Source: an uncultured Blautia sp.
GTDB lineage: Bacteria > Bacillota > Clostridia > Lachnospirales > Lachnospiraceae
Reading direction: 5' to 3'
Length of the DNA stretch: 47,314 nucleotides
Assembly: GCF_947654165.1 (NCBI RefSeq)
Contig: NZ_CANTKB010000024.1
Coordinates: forward strand, 1 to 47,314
Every line of letters begins with the position of its first letter. Positions within the stretch are counted from its first letter, which is position 1. Of the stretch, positions 13,673 to 22,201 are shown one piece after another. Position numbers and translations under genes: made by a program. A model generated the notes under the pieces. It was not told the DNA's origin. It saw only the letters and a list, made by a program, of their open reading frames with translations, and searched no databases.

Positions 13673-13713
13673 ATTGAAACTGTAAACTGCTTCAAATTTA
13701 TAGGAGTATTGTT

Positions 13714-14172
13714 ATGCGAGATTGTAAGAGAGAAATGACAAATGAACAACTGTTAGAAGCATATTGCAATTTAATGGCGGAATACGCAAGGTTAAAAGCT
13801 AAGAGTGGTGCTATGGAAGAACAAATGAAAGAATTGAGAAAAGAAAATAGAGAGTTGGAAAAGCAGAACGATGACATTCGAAATAGCCACAAGAAGTTCT
13901 ATGATGATGTTGAAAAGGAAATCAGTAGGTTAGAAGAGGAAAATGCGAAGTTAAAGGAAGAGATTCATAAGCTGACAGAAAAACAATGCGAAGACTTTTC
14001 CTGCGAAAGAAGTATTACATTTTCCGACAGCGGGCCAAACGTTGACAATCTCTTACGTGAACTTCAAGACAATAAACAGCAGGATTGCATCAGAATTAAC
14101 GACCTGACAACGACAATCAATGTTTTGACAAGATTATATTCGAATCTGCGGAAGAATGTAGGGATGGACTAA
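13714..14172 (+). CDS. Coiled-coil protein, 152 aa
   Basis: TAGGAG before ATG 13714. Residues 15-95 are an almost continuous charged heptad coiled coil (MEEQMKELRKENRELEKQN, SRLEEENAKLKEEIHKLT). The C-terminal part is less regular. Likely an oligomeric phage accessory protein; no family recognised. Confidence 0.6.
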   Translation: MRDCKREMTNEQLLEAYCNLMAEYARLKAKSGAMEEQMKELRKENRELEKQNDDIRNSHKKFYDDVEKEISRLEEENAKLKEEIHKLTEKQCEDFSCERSITFSDSGPNVDNLLRELQDNKQQDCIRINDLTTTINVLTRLYSNLRKNVGMD

Positions 14173-14173
14173 T

Positions 14174-14386
14174 ATGTCAGAATACAGATCAATCTACAAG
14201 TGCCGGATGTGCGGGGAAGAATTTGAAAATGGAAGAACAAAAGGTGAAAGCATTGCTAATTCTTGCGTAATTGCAATTTCGGTATTAGGCGATACGATAA
14301 AATGTAAAATCCCAGTGAATTTGCATGAACATTATGTTCATAATTGCAAAACGGTTCTTTCGGATTTTCAGATTTTATCGGAATGA
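14174..14386 (+). CDS. Small zinc-binding protein, 70 aa
   Basis: YKCRMCGEEFENG supplies CxxC and HEHYVHNC the other ligands, a C2H2/C2HC-type single site. Starts 1 bp after the previous stop. Function unknown. Confidence 0.6.
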   Translation: MSEYRSIYKCRMCGEEFENGRTKGESIANSCVIAISVLGDTIKCKIPVNLHEHYVHNCKTVLSDFQILSE

Positions 14387-14402
14387 GACAGGGTGAGTGA
14401 AT

Positions 14403-14708
14403 ATGACACCAAAAGATATGGAAAAAATATCGAATAATTTGTTATTCAAAGATGAAAACGGGAACATTATATCATTCAATCAGATTGAAGTTGTAAATAT
14501 TGGAGATATGGATAATCAAAAAATGATTGAAGCAAGTCCTATTGATGATATGGAACTTGAATTAAATCTGAAAGACATAACACCAGCAGATGGATTGACA
14601 CATGATGATTTATTTCTGATTTTGTTTTGTGGGTGCGATATTGAGAAGGTAAAACAGAATAATTGGCGTAAAATGCACGGGATTCCTATGAGGAGGAAGA
14701 TAAAGTGA
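14403..14708 (+). CDS. Hypothetical protein, 101 aa
   Basis: Start 14403 (MTPKDMEKISNNLLFKD). Acidic middle, hydrophobic segment LFLILFCGCDIEKV, basic C-terminus. Ends overlapping the GTG of the following interrupted gene (GAGGAGGA lies inside its 3' end). Confidence 0.5.
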   Translation: MTPKDMEKISNNLLFKDENGNIISFNQIEVVNIGDMDNQKMIEASPIDDMELELNLKDITPADGLTHDDLFLILFCGCDIEKVKQNNWRKMHGIPMRRKIK

Positions 14709-14872
14709 AAATAGATAATAAATAAATCAAAGATGAGTGCCAGTATTGCGGAGAAGTTCTTCAATGTGAATTATTCCGCCAAGGGCATGGAATAAAGCAG
14801 GAACGGTGCAATATCACAGAAATGCTGAAATGTCAGTTCAGGCATAAAGAGGATAGGAAAAATGGAAAGTAA
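14705..14872 (+). pseudogene. Zinc-ribbon-like gene with in-frame TAA at codon 7
   Basis: GTG 14705 has an excellent GAGGAGGA site and reads VKIDNK, then TAA (14723-14725), then IKDECQYCGEVLQCELF ... CNITEMLKCQFR to 14872. The Cys pattern and position argue that this is one gene broken by a stop. Confidence 0.5.
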
Positions 14873-15056
14873 ACCTGCAATATGGACTGTTAAAAATCCA
14901 GAAGGGTTATATTGCCCTAATTGCGGATGTTTTATGAAAGATTATTACAATCCATTAGAAAAATGTCCGAATTGTGGACAACGATTAGAAGGATGGATTG
15001 ATGGAAGTGATAAACAAAAATCAGTTTGGAAACAATGGAGTGAAGAATATAAATGA
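14862..15056 (+). CDS. Zinc-ribbon protein, 64 aa
   Basis: MESKPAIWTVKNPEG, then YCPNCGCF and KCPNCGQRLEG: a rubredoxin-like zinc ribbon. Overlaps the preceding remnant by 11 bp and the next gene by 4 bp (ATGA). Confidence 0.7.
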   Translation: MESKPAIWTVKNPEGLYCPNCGCFMKDYYNPLEKCPNCGQRLEGWIDGSDKQKSVWKQWSEEYK

Positions 15057-15289
15057 GCATGACAGAAGTAATACAGGAAATGTCTGGACGGGATTTCTCA
15101 GAATTTATGAACGTTCCGACATGGAACGGAGAAGCAGAAACAAAAAGATTTAATGACGGACTATGGGTAATCTGTCCTTTTTGCCACAAGAAATTGATCA
15201 AGATTCTTCCAGATACGAAGATACATAAAATGCCGTATATTTGCAAGTCAAGTAAATGTAGACAGAGTTTTATTGTGAACGTGGAGTGA
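15053..15289 (+). CDS. Zinc-ribbon protein, 78 aa
   Basis: CPFCHKKLIKI ... YICKSSKCRQSF gives a four-Cys ribbon in the C-terminal half. ATG 15053 overlaps the previous stop; ATG 15059 is an alternative. Common in phage early regions; role unknown. Confidence 0.65.
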   Translation: MSMTEVIQEMSGRDFSEFMNVPTWNGEAETKRFNDGLWVICPFCHKKLIKILPDTKIHKMPYICKSSKCRQSFIVNVE

Positions 15290-15293
15290 TGAT

Positions 15294-15494
15294 ATGAATA
15301 AACTTGAAAAATTACAATTTAAAGATTTTGTAAGTGGAAAACCAAATAAAAGCGGAAACTATGTAATTAAAAATAAATACGGAATGATAGGAACTGATGA
15401 TTACACGACTTCTGGAGGTGGTCATTGGTGGAATGAATCCAATGATGGAAGTACACTGTATTCCCCATCGTCATTCAAGCAATTAGGAGAATGA
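15294..15494 (+). CDS. Hypothetical protein, 66 aa
   Basis: MNKLEKLQFKDFVSGKPNKSG followed by a Gly/Trp/Ser-rich part (GGGHWWNESNDG). Looks like a small SH3-like barrel. Function unknown. Confidence 0.55.
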   Translation: MNKLEKLQFKDFVSGKPNKSGNYVIKNKYGMIGTDDYTTSGGGHWWNESNDGSTLYSPSSFKQLGE

Positions 15495-15497
15495 TAT

Positions 15498-15920
15498 ATG
15501 GAACATGATTTTGACAAAAAATATACACTAACAGTTACAGAAAAACAGGCTGTTTTAATCAAAGACGCTTTGGAAGAATATTTTCGCATAAGGATGAATC
15601 AATGGGGAGGTCTGGCGGAATCATTGGTTATGAAGAACATTGATTTGTCCACAGATAATTCGAATCATGAAAAAATTTTTGAGAGATATATTGCAGAGCG
15701 TGATTCGGTTCGTAATGTTTTAGAGTGTGCCGGACGGATTCTTTGGGAGAATCAGAGAAATCCAAAGTCGGAGGAACAGCTGATCGCAGAGGATATATGG
15801 CAAGTAATCCGGCATCAGTTATGGAAAGAAAGCGAAAACAAAAACGATTGGTGCGTGGACTCCAGAGAACCATTGAGAATGAGTGATGAACCATTACCAG
15901 AAATGAAGAAAGTTGAGTAA
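15498..15920 (+). CDS. Hypothetical phage protein, 140 aa
   Basis: MEHDFDKKYTLTVTEKQAVLIKDALEE-type opening is common to a family of clostridial phage early proteins of unknown function. Helical throughout. Short intergenic gaps on both sides place it in the same operon. Confidence 0.6.
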   Translation: MEHDFDKKYTLTVTEKQAVLIKDALEEYFRIRMNQWGGLAESLVMKNIDLSTDNSNHEKIFERYIAERDSVRNVLECAGRILWENQRNPKSEEQLIAEDIWQVIRHQLWKESENKNDWCVDSREPLRMSDEPLPEMKKVE

Positions 15921-15926
15921 TAGATT

Positions 15927-16136
15927 ATGTTAAAATGCAAAATTTGTGGTACTGAGTTTCCGCCAGCCAAAGACAATCATTATGTGGCGAGAGAAAATAA
16001 AGTAGTTGGCGGACTGAATCAGTTATCCAACGGAAAAGAAGAAAGAAAAGTATAGGATTGTTTTGATTGTCCGATGTGCGGTTGCCAAGTAATTGCGCAG
16101 GAGAGAAAAAGAGAAATGGGAGGGCAAATTAAATGA
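15927..16136 (+). pseudogene. Zinc-ribbon gene with an in-frame TAG
   Basis: ATG 15927 reads MLKCKICGTEFPPAKDNHYV ... EERKV, TAG at 16053, then DCFDCPMCGCQVIAQERK to TGA 16136. CKICG and CPMCGC are the two halves of one ribbon. The base context suggests a Tyr codon became TAG. The LemA gene overlaps its end by 4 bp. Confidence 0.6.
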
Positions 16137-16675
16137 AAAATTGGAAGTTACCGTTGATTATCGTAGGAACAGTGTTGGTAGTGATTTTGGTGTGTGTGTT
16201 TGGAGTGCAGTCATCACAGAATCTGGCAATAAGCCTTGAAGAATCCGTTTACACTGCTGAATCAGACGTTAAGGTGCAGGAAAAACGCCGGGTAGATTTG
16301 GTTTATAACCTGGCAGACTGCGTAAAACAGTATGACAAGCATGAATCAGAAACATTGACCGGACTTGCAGATGGAATGAGTAAAGGAAACAGTGTTGAAG
16401 ATGTGAATACGGCACTGGCGGCAGTTACATATGCTTACCCGGAATTGAAAAGTAATGAGAATTACAAGCAGCTCATGAATGAACTTTCTATCACTGAAAA
16501 CATGATTGCCCAGTACCGGGAGAATTACAATAAATCCGTAACAGCTTATAACCGATATGTGAAGAAGTTTCCAGCAAGGCTATGCCTCGACTGGACAGGA
16601 TATGAGGTTTTGGAGTTTCAGAGGTTAGATTATCAAGCACCAGTTGATGCACCACAGAATCTTTTTGGAGAATAG
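16133..16675 (+). CDS. LemA-family membrane protein
   Basis: 180 residues. N-terminal TM at about 6-26 (LPLIIVGTVLVVILVCVFG), then a long helical domain (EESVYTAESDVKVQEKRRVDLVYNLADCVKQY, ANLxAV-like stretch, MIAQYRENYNKSVTAYNRYVKKFP) as in LemA. Family role is poorly known (membrane stress or signalling). Its presence in a phage early operon is unusual; the next gene is another membrane protein, so they may work as a pair. Confidence 0.85.
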   Translation: MKNWKLPLIIVGTVLVVILVCVFGVQSSQNLAISLEESVYTAESDVKVQEKRRVDLVYNLADCVKQYDKHESETLTGLADGMSKGNSVEDVNTALAAVTYAYPELKSNENYKQLMNELSITENMIAQYRENYNKSVTAYNRYVKKFPARLCLDWTGYEVLEFQRLDYQAPVDAPQNLFGE

Positions 16676-16678
16676 TTT

Positions 16679-17428
16679 ATGGAAATAACTAAGCGTGAAA
16701 TTATCATCAGCATTGCAATAGCGGCAGTCATGCTGATAATCGGATTCTTTATATCTGGGAAAATCACGGATATGCAGAATGACAAGAACGATGAATATCA
16801 GAAGGCAGTACATATCGAGGATTCCGAATTATTTCAGTACGGTATGGACACAAATGTTGGCAATGCCTTTGTATATGGAGATTTGCAATCGGTTGATACA
16901 GTGACTTTTGATGAAATTGGTGGGGAATATCTTCATGTTGAAAAAATAGAAGAACGATATGAACGACATGAAAGAGAAGTGACAGAAACAGATTCTAAAG
17001 GCAAAAAGAATACAAAAGTAGAAGTTTATTATGAATGGGAAACCGAGGACAGAGAGAACAAACATTCAGAAAATATTATGTTTTGCGGAATTGAATTTCC
17101 ATATAGTAAAATTCCGTATTCTTCGGATAACTATATCAAGACGATCAATTCCGGCAGAGAATATAGTTGGAAGTCCGGGGAATATGTAAAGGTACGATTC
17201 AGATATTACGGTACGCCTATAAAGCATACTGGAACTGTTTATACCAAATTGTCAGATGGAACTATTTCGGATAATTCCAGATTCTTCAAGGACTATACCA
17301 TTGAACAGGCATTAGATAGTTGCACTTCTGGTATTGGAAATGTAGTGTTCTGGGTTTTTTGGATGGCTCTGACAATTGGCGATGTGATTGGATTTTGCTA
17401 TCTGGATAATAGGTGGTTGGAAGATTAA
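16679..17428 (+). CDS. Membrane protein paired with LemA, 249 aa
   Basis: TM1 at about 8-28 (IIISIAIAAVMLIIGFFI), a soluble central part with strand-rich and charged sections (YLHVEKIEERYERHEREVTE), and TM2 near 220-240 (GNVVFWVFWMALTIGDVIGF). The topology (two ends in the membrane, extracytoplasmic centre) resembles partners found beside LemA. Not assigned to a family. Confidence 0.6.
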   Translation: MEITKREIIISIAIAAVMLIIGFFISGKITDMQNDKNDEYQKAVHIEDSELFQYGMDTNVGNAFVYGDLQSVDTVTFDEIGGEYLHVEKIEERYERHEREVTETDSKGKKNTKVEVYYEWETEDRENKHSENIMFCGIEFPYSKIPYSSDNYIKTINSGREYSWKSGEYVKVRFRYYGTPIKHTGTVYTKLSDGTISDNSRFFKDYTIEQALDSCTSGIGNVVFWVFWMALTIGDVIGFCYLDNRWLED

Positions 17429-17464
17429 AAATAGAATAAATAAAAGTCGCAAGAGCCGAAATCA

Positions 17465-17509
17465 AGAGCCGGACTTTCCTAAATAAACAGGGGAAGGAGG
17501 CTCTTTTTT
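17465..17509 (+). terminator. Hairpin with T-run in front of the terminase gene
   Basis: AGAGCC (17465-17470) pairs with GGCTCT (17499-17504), with inner TTCC/GGAA pairing, followed by TTTTTT. The GAAGGAGG ribosome site of the terminase lies inside the 3' arm, so the stem can both terminate and hide that site. Confidence 0.6.
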
Positions 17510-17510
17510 G

Positions 17511-19223
17511 ATGGAAGGAAGTATGGAATGGTACAAAGGACTGTTTCAACAAATTATAAATGACGGGCTGAAGAACAAAACCAACCAGAGAGATTGTCTG
17601 GACTTACTTCTGAATATGAGAGAGGATTTTGCTTTCTCTGAAAACAAGGAAGTCCGTGACTATGCAATGAAAATCAGCAAGTACGCGCATGAGATGGCTG
17701 GATATATGGCGGCTCAGACAGGGAGTGGAGAATTCGATGATTTTTACTGGAAGTATTTGCTGTTGGAAGCACAAAACTATCAGGTAGACAGCGGATTGCT
17801 TTATCTGGAAAAAAACAGACTTCCAAAAGAACGGTTTTATGAACCAAGACGGGAAGTATTTGTAAGACATCAGATTATACAGAGTTTACAAGATTTGATG
17901 GACGATAAACTGGATATATTTGGTTTGAGCGTTCCGCCGGGCTGCGGCAAATCAACTCTGGAAGATTTCTTTCTTTCCCTTGTCGGAGGCTGGTTTCCGA
18001 ACGATTTCAACCTTTCATCAGCACATAGTAGCATTTTGACCCGTTCCCTTTACGATGGGGTACTTGAGATTATCAATGATCCGGTGGAATATACATGGCA
18101 TGAAATTTTCCCAACAGTACAGCTTACCAATACCAATGCGAAAGAAACAACTGTAAACCTTGAAAGAAATGGACGATTTAAGACGTGGACATTCCGGTCT
18201 ATAGACGGTTCTCTTACAGGTGCTACCCGATGCAATAGATTTCTTACAGCTGATGACCTTGTGTCTGGTATCGAAGAGGCATTGAACAAAAACCGATTAG
18301 AAACCCTTTGGACAAAGGTTGTCAACGATTTACGTTCCAGACGATTAGAGGGATGTAAAGAAATTTATATAGCGACTAGGTGGTCGGTACATGATCCCAT
18401 TGGGAAGTTGCAGCAACTTTATGAAGGAAATCCAAAAGCTAAATTCATAGCGATTCCGGCATTAGATGAAAATGGAGAAAGTAACTTCATGTTTACTGTA
18501 AACGGATTCTCTAAGAAATATTTTATGGACGCTAAAGAGTCTATGGATGATATTTCTTTCAACTGTTTATATCAGCAACAACCGATTGAACGTGAAGGAT
18601 TACTTTTGCCGGCTTCAGAACTTAGGAGGTTTTTCTTTTCGAAAGACCAAGTGCCAGAGAAACAAATACAGTTTACTATTTTCCCGGATAGAGAACCAGA
18701 TGCTATATGGGGCGTATGTGATACAAAAGACAAAGGAACTGACTTTGAATCATTACCAATAGCTTATCAGTTTGGAGAAGATTTTTATATTCCGGCAGTA
18801 GTTTTTGATGATAATACAGACTACGATACCTTAGACAGGAAGACAGCGGACATAATTATCGAGCATAATCCGCATAATGTAAGATTTGAGTCTAACCAAG
18901 CCGGAGGGCGAATTGCGGATAATATTGAAAAGCTGGTCAAAGGGAAATGCAGGACGAGCATTGAAACAAAATATACTACAGCAAATAAAGAAACTAAAAT
19001 ACTGGTCAATGCAGACTGGATTAAGAAACATTGTTTGTTTTTAGATCCAAGTCTTTATACACCGAAATCTGATTACGGCTTATTTATGGGAAATGTTTGC
19101 AGTTATACGACAAAGGCGAAAGTGCCGCATGATGACGGAATTGATTCGCTCAGCATGTTGGCAGAATATGTTCATGATATGTTTGGGAGAAAAGAATCTC
19201 GAATTGTAAGAAGCCCATACTAG
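17511..19223 (+). CDS. terL: Terminase large subunit
   Basis: 570 residues from ATG 17511 (TTG 17508 possible). It packages DNA into the prohead. N-terminal ATPase: Walker A VPPGCGKST at about 141-149, acidic motif FLTADDLV near 243, TRWSVHDPIG as coupling region. C-terminal RNase H-type nuclease: GVCDTKDKGTDF (first Asp, about 403), FESNQAGG (about 458) and DDGIDSL (about 540). No small terminase is evident just upstream. First gene of the packaging/head module. Confidence 0.95.
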   Translation: MEGSMEWYKGLFQQIINDGLKNKTNQRDCLDLLLNMREDFAFSENKEVRDYAMKISKYAHEMAGYMAAQTGSGEFDDFYWKYLLLEAQNYQVDSGLLYLEKNRLPKERFYEPRREVFVRHQIIQSLQDLMDDKLDIFGLSVPPGCGKSTLEDFFLSLVGGWFPNDFNLSSAHSSILTRSLYDGVLEIINDPVEYTWHEIFPTVQLTNTNAKETTVNLERNGRFKTWTFRSIDGSLTGATRCNRFLTADDLVSGIEEALNKNRLETLWTKVVNDLRSRRLEGCKEIYIATRWSVHDPIGKLQQLYEGNPKAKFIAIPALDENGESNFMFTVNGFSKKYFMDAKESMDDISFNCLYQQQPIEREGLLLPASELRRFFFSKDQVPEKQIQFTIFPDREPDAIWGVCDTKDKGTDFESLPIAYQFGEDFYIPAVVFDDNTDYDTLDRKTADIIIEHNPHNVRFESNQAGGRIADNIEKLVKGKCRTSIETKYTTANKETKILVNADWIKKHCLFLDPSLYTPKSDYGLFMGNVCSYTTKAKVPHDDGIDSLSMLAEYVHDMFGRKESRIVRSPY

Positions 19224-19236
19224 GAGGTGCTGAGTA

Positions 19237-19647
19237 GTGAAAAGACGAGTAAAAACATATAAGAAAAGAGAAATGACACCAGCGCGACAAAAGGAATTAC
19301 AGTATTTTTGCTTGCAATACAGAGAGTGGATAAACAAACTAAACGTTCTATATCCGTCTGTTAAGTCTCAAAAATTAGATAGTGCATCTTTTGCTAGTAC
19401 AAATGAAATTAATGATGATACGGCAGATCTTGCGATAAAAAGAGCTGCCCTTATTGAAAAAATTGAAATGGTTGAAAAATCAGCTCAAGAAGCGTCTCCG
19501 GATTTATGGAAGTACATTATTATATATGCTTGTGACGGAGAAACCTTTGGGTATTTACAAGGAACGCTAAAAATACCAATTAGTGAAGCTTCTTTCAGAG
19601 ATATTGTGAGAGAATTTTTTGATGTTTTGGGAAAAAAAAGAAACTAA
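19237..19647 (+). CDS. Hypothetical protein after terminase, 136 aa
   Basis: GTG 19237 with AGGAGGTG upstream. Basic N-terminus (MKRRVKTYKKREMTPARQKE), helical middle, and a C-terminal HTH-like stretch (GETFGYLQGTLKIPISEASFRDIVREFF). The form is that of small phage transcription regulators of the ArpU/RinA size class, which would fit the unusual promoter starting 3 bp after its stop. This assignment is inference. Confidence 0.5.
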   Translation: MKRRVKTYKKREMTPARQKELQYFCLQYREWINKLNVLYPSVKSQKLDSASFASTNEINDDTADLAIKRAALIEKIEMVEKSAQEASPDLWKYIIIYACDGETFGYLQGTLKIPISEASFRDIVREFFDVLGKKRN

Positions 19648-19649
19648 AA

Positions 19650-19684
19650 GTGAGTTCCCATGTATAGTTTTTATGATCTATAAT
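19650..19684 (+). promoter_or_regulatory. Late-type promoter, copy 1
   Basis: GTGAGTTCC (19650-19658), exactly 20 bp, TATAAT (19679-19684). The same motif and spacing occur at 31377 and 42682. Confidence 0.65.
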
Positions 19685-19707
19685 GGCATTATGAAAAAAG
19701 TAAATTG

Positions 19708-19741
19708 AAGCACTTGGATGAATCCAGGTGCTTTTCTTTTT
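19708..19741 (+). terminator. Hairpin plus T-run after promoter copy 1
   Basis: AAGCACTTGGA, loop TGAA, TCCAGGTGCTT then TTCTTTTT: 11 bp with one G-T pair. It begins 24 bp after the -10, so the unprocessed transcript would stop after roughly 50 nt unless antiterminated. Confidence 0.7.
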
Positions 19742-19750
19742 GGAGAAATC

Positions 19751-19891
19751 ATGGAAAAGACAGAAAGAAGTAAAGAAAAGGACAGATTAAGAACCGAAGG
19801 TAAAATATGGGTTGATGAATATACACCGTATGAAAAACGAACTACTGGATCTGGAATGACTTTTTCTGGAAAATATAAAAAGAAAATTTGA
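19751..19891 (+). CDS. Small basic protein between terminase and portal, 46 aa
   Basis: TTTTTGGAGAA before ATG 19751. MEKTERSKEKDRLRTEGKIW, Lys/Arg rich. First gene after promoter/hairpin copy 1. Possibly a portal- or terminase-associated peptide; not recognised. Confidence 0.45.
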   Translation: MEKTERSKEKDRLRTEGKIWVDEYTPYEKRTTGSGMTFSGKYKKKI

Positions 19892-19905
19892 ATGGTGGTG
19901 GTTGT

Positions 19906-21420
19906 ATGAATTTATTAGGAAGGAAAAAAATATATACAGATGTTGAAAAAATAGATAAAAACAATGTTGTTGATGTTTTGCAAAAATCTTACAATAAGCA
20001 CCGCCAGAACGTTCTTGAAATGCAGTACCTCATTGATTATGAGAGAGGAGAACAACCACTTAAAAGGGAAAAGACAGTACGTTCCGATATTGATATCCGG
20101 GTAAATTCAAGTCTACCGAATTATATTAAAAAGTTCAAAAAGGGATATAACTGGGGAAGTCCAATCCTTTTAGTTCAGAGAGGAAATAAAGAAATTCATA
20201 ACACCGATTCGAATACGGATGATTCTGGAATTTCCGGTTTAAATGAGATTTTGAAGAATGGAGAAAACATTTCCTTTAAAGATCAGCAGATGGCAGAGTT
20301 CATTGAAATTTGCGGAATTGGTCATAGAATGATTGAACCAAAGACGTTTCCAAAAGAAATCAACGAAGTTCCAGAATCGCTTGTGAATATTTACACATTG
20401 GATTCAAGATTTGCCTTTATGGTATATCAAAATGGCCCAGGTCAAAAAGAAATGATGGGTGTATCCTACACAAAGCGTTCTGGAAAGAACTACTTTACCT
20501 GTTTTACAGATACAGAAAGATTTGAAATTGAATCAGGAGAAATAAAGAGGCATACGGTAAATATCTTAGGAGAAATACCTATCGTAGAATACGAGCGTTC
20601 AGTTGACCGGACGGGATGCTTTGAGCGAAAAATCAAAGAGATTGATGCTTTAAACATATTGGAATCGGATTTTACGAATGACGTCAGTCAGAGAACTCAG
20701 GAAATGTGGTGGGGAGACAATATTGATTTTAAAGAAGATGAAAAGACGGGAGAACCATTAAAACCAAAATCCGGTGATTGGATTCTTACATATAGTTCGG
20801 ATGGAAAAGTTGCTAAAATTGCTCCGCTGTCCAGTACATTTGACGGAACAAGTACATTAAATGCGATCGGTTATCAAAGAACAACAATTCTCCAAGATTG
20901 TTATGTGCCAATTCAGTACGAAAGTTCCGGCGGCGGCTCTACAGGCACGGCCACAGATATGTCTTCCGGTTGGAGTGCTGCGGAATTAGATGCATTGCAA
21001 GAGCAGCAAATGACAGAACGCGGTAAGAGGAAAGAGTTATCATTAATACTCAAAGCCATTAAAACTGTTCCGACAAGAGTTTTGCCGGAGGACAGTCCGA
21101 TAAGAATGGTTCATAACAGTGATTGTGACTTCCACTTTAGCCGAAGAAGGAATTATGACCTGATAAACAAGGCAAATTTCCTTGTTCAGCTTGCAAACAT
21201 CGGAGTTAGTGGTCAACACCTGTTCAAACAGTCCGAAATTTTCCCGGATCCGGTTCAGGCGTGGATGGATTCAAAGGATATGTTTGAAGCAATTCAGAAA
21301 TCTAAAATTTCTGAAACATCATCATCTGATACTAGAATTTCAGCTGATGGATCAGACCAGACAGGAAACAGCCCGATTTTAGATGGGATGAATACGAGCA
21401 ACAGTAAGCAGGTAATTTGA
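19906..21420 (+). CDS. Portal protein
   Basis: 504 residues from ATG 19906 (TTG 19888 would add six). SPP1 gp6/A118-like portal: YERGEQPL near 43, NYIKKFKKGYNWGSP, LDSRFAFMVYQNG, GEIPIVEYERS, TDMSSGWSAAELD and the long C-terminal helix region. Forms the dodecameric DNA channel of the prohead. Directly upstream of the minor head protein, as usual. Confidence 0.93.
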   Translation: MNLLGRKKIYTDVEKIDKNNVVDVLQKSYNKHRQNVLEMQYLIDYERGEQPLKREKTVRSDIDIRVNSSLPNYIKKFKKGYNWGSPILLVQRGNKEIHNTDSNTDDSGISGLNEILKNGENISFKDQQMAEFIEICGIGHRMIEPKTFPKEINEVPESLVNIYTLDSRFAFMVYQNGPGQKEMMGVSYTKRSGKNYFTCFTDTERFEIESGEIKRHTVNILGEIPIVEYERSVDRTGCFERKIKEIDALNILESDFTNDVSQRTQEMWWGDNIDFKEDEKTGEPLKPKSGDWILTYSSDGKVAKIAPLSSTFDGTSTLNAIGYQRTTILQDCYVPIQYESSGGGSTGTATDMSSGWSAAELDALQEQQMTERGKRKELSLILKAIKTVPTRVLPEDSPIRMVHNSDCDFHFSRRRNYDLINKANFLVQLANIGVSGQHLFKQSEIFPDPVQAWMDSKDMFEAIQKSKISETSSSDTRISADGSDQTGNSPILDGMNTSNSKQVI

Positions 21421-21421
21421 T

Positions 21422-22057
21422 ATGTTTGAACATATGACATTTGACGAACTGAACAGGATTGTGGGAAAGAATCGAAGTGAACCATATGAAACCTATTTTG
21501 GCGAAATGGATTTGACCGAAGAAGAAATTGAAGAACGTATTGTGCTGGCTGAAAAGCTGGAAAAAAACTTTCTTTTTGTATTAGCTCTTTTATTTACGAT
21601 GGCGCAATACAATTCCGTGAATTATGAACAGATAAGGAATATATTTGAAAAAAGCTATTCACAAGCTATTAATGGAACAATTGTATCCGATGACTACATA
21701 AATCAATATATAAGAAATTTTTCTTACGACATAATAGATTCAACGAAAGTCCATGTGGATGATATGTACTACTATTCATCCGACAGGGCTATTTTTATGG
21801 CCGAAAATGAATCCCTTACCTGTTGGAATCATCAAGATTTTGTGGATGCAATAAAATCTGGAAAAAGAAAGAAACAATGGATGGACGTAAGAGACAAAAA
21901 AGAAAGAGAAACACATTTACAGGTTGGAAGAACAATTAAACCTATTGATCAGCCTTTTGTTGTCGGAGACTCTCTTATGCAGTATCCAAAAGACAATTCG
22001 CTAGGTGCTGAGAGCAAGGAAGTTATTTCATGCAGATGCACAATTAAATATTTTTAG
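21422..22057 (+). CDS. Minor head protein, SPP1 gp7-like
   Basis: 211 residues; starts 2 bp after the portal stop. The C-terminal block (CWNHQDFVDAIKSGKRKKQW, THLQVGRTIKPIDQPFVVG, AESKEVISCRCTI) is the gp7 signature ending in ISCRC. Shorter at the N-terminus than many members. Expected role: head morphogenesis, bound to portal. Confidence 0.85.
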   Translation: MFEHMTFDELNRIVGKNRSEPYETYFGEMDLTEEEIEERIVLAEKLEKNFLFVLALLFTMAQYNSVNYEQIRNIFEKSYSQAINGTIVSDDYINQYIRNFSYDIIDSTKVHVDDMYYYSSDRAIFMAENESLTCWNHQDFVDAIKSGKRKKQWMDVRDKKERETHLQVGRTIKPIDQPFVVGDSLMQYPKDNSLGAESKEVISCRCTIKYF

Positions 22058-22063
22058 TTAATC

Positions 22064-22090
22064 AGCACTTAGGAAACTATGTGCTTTTTA
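22064..22090 (+). terminator. Hairpin with GAAA loop after the minor head gene
   Basis: AGCAC-T-TAG, loop GAAA, CTA-T-GTGCT, then TTTTTA. One T-T mismatch. Partial termination before the scaffold/capsid genes would set their ratio. Confidence 0.65.
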
Positions 22091-22201
22091 TATGTCTGGA
22101 GAAGAGACATTAATCGGAGCAACGTCAAGAGAAATGACGTAAAACAGAGCAAATTTAAAAGTCAGAGAAAGACTATAACGAGCAGAAAGGTAGAAAAGAA
22201 T

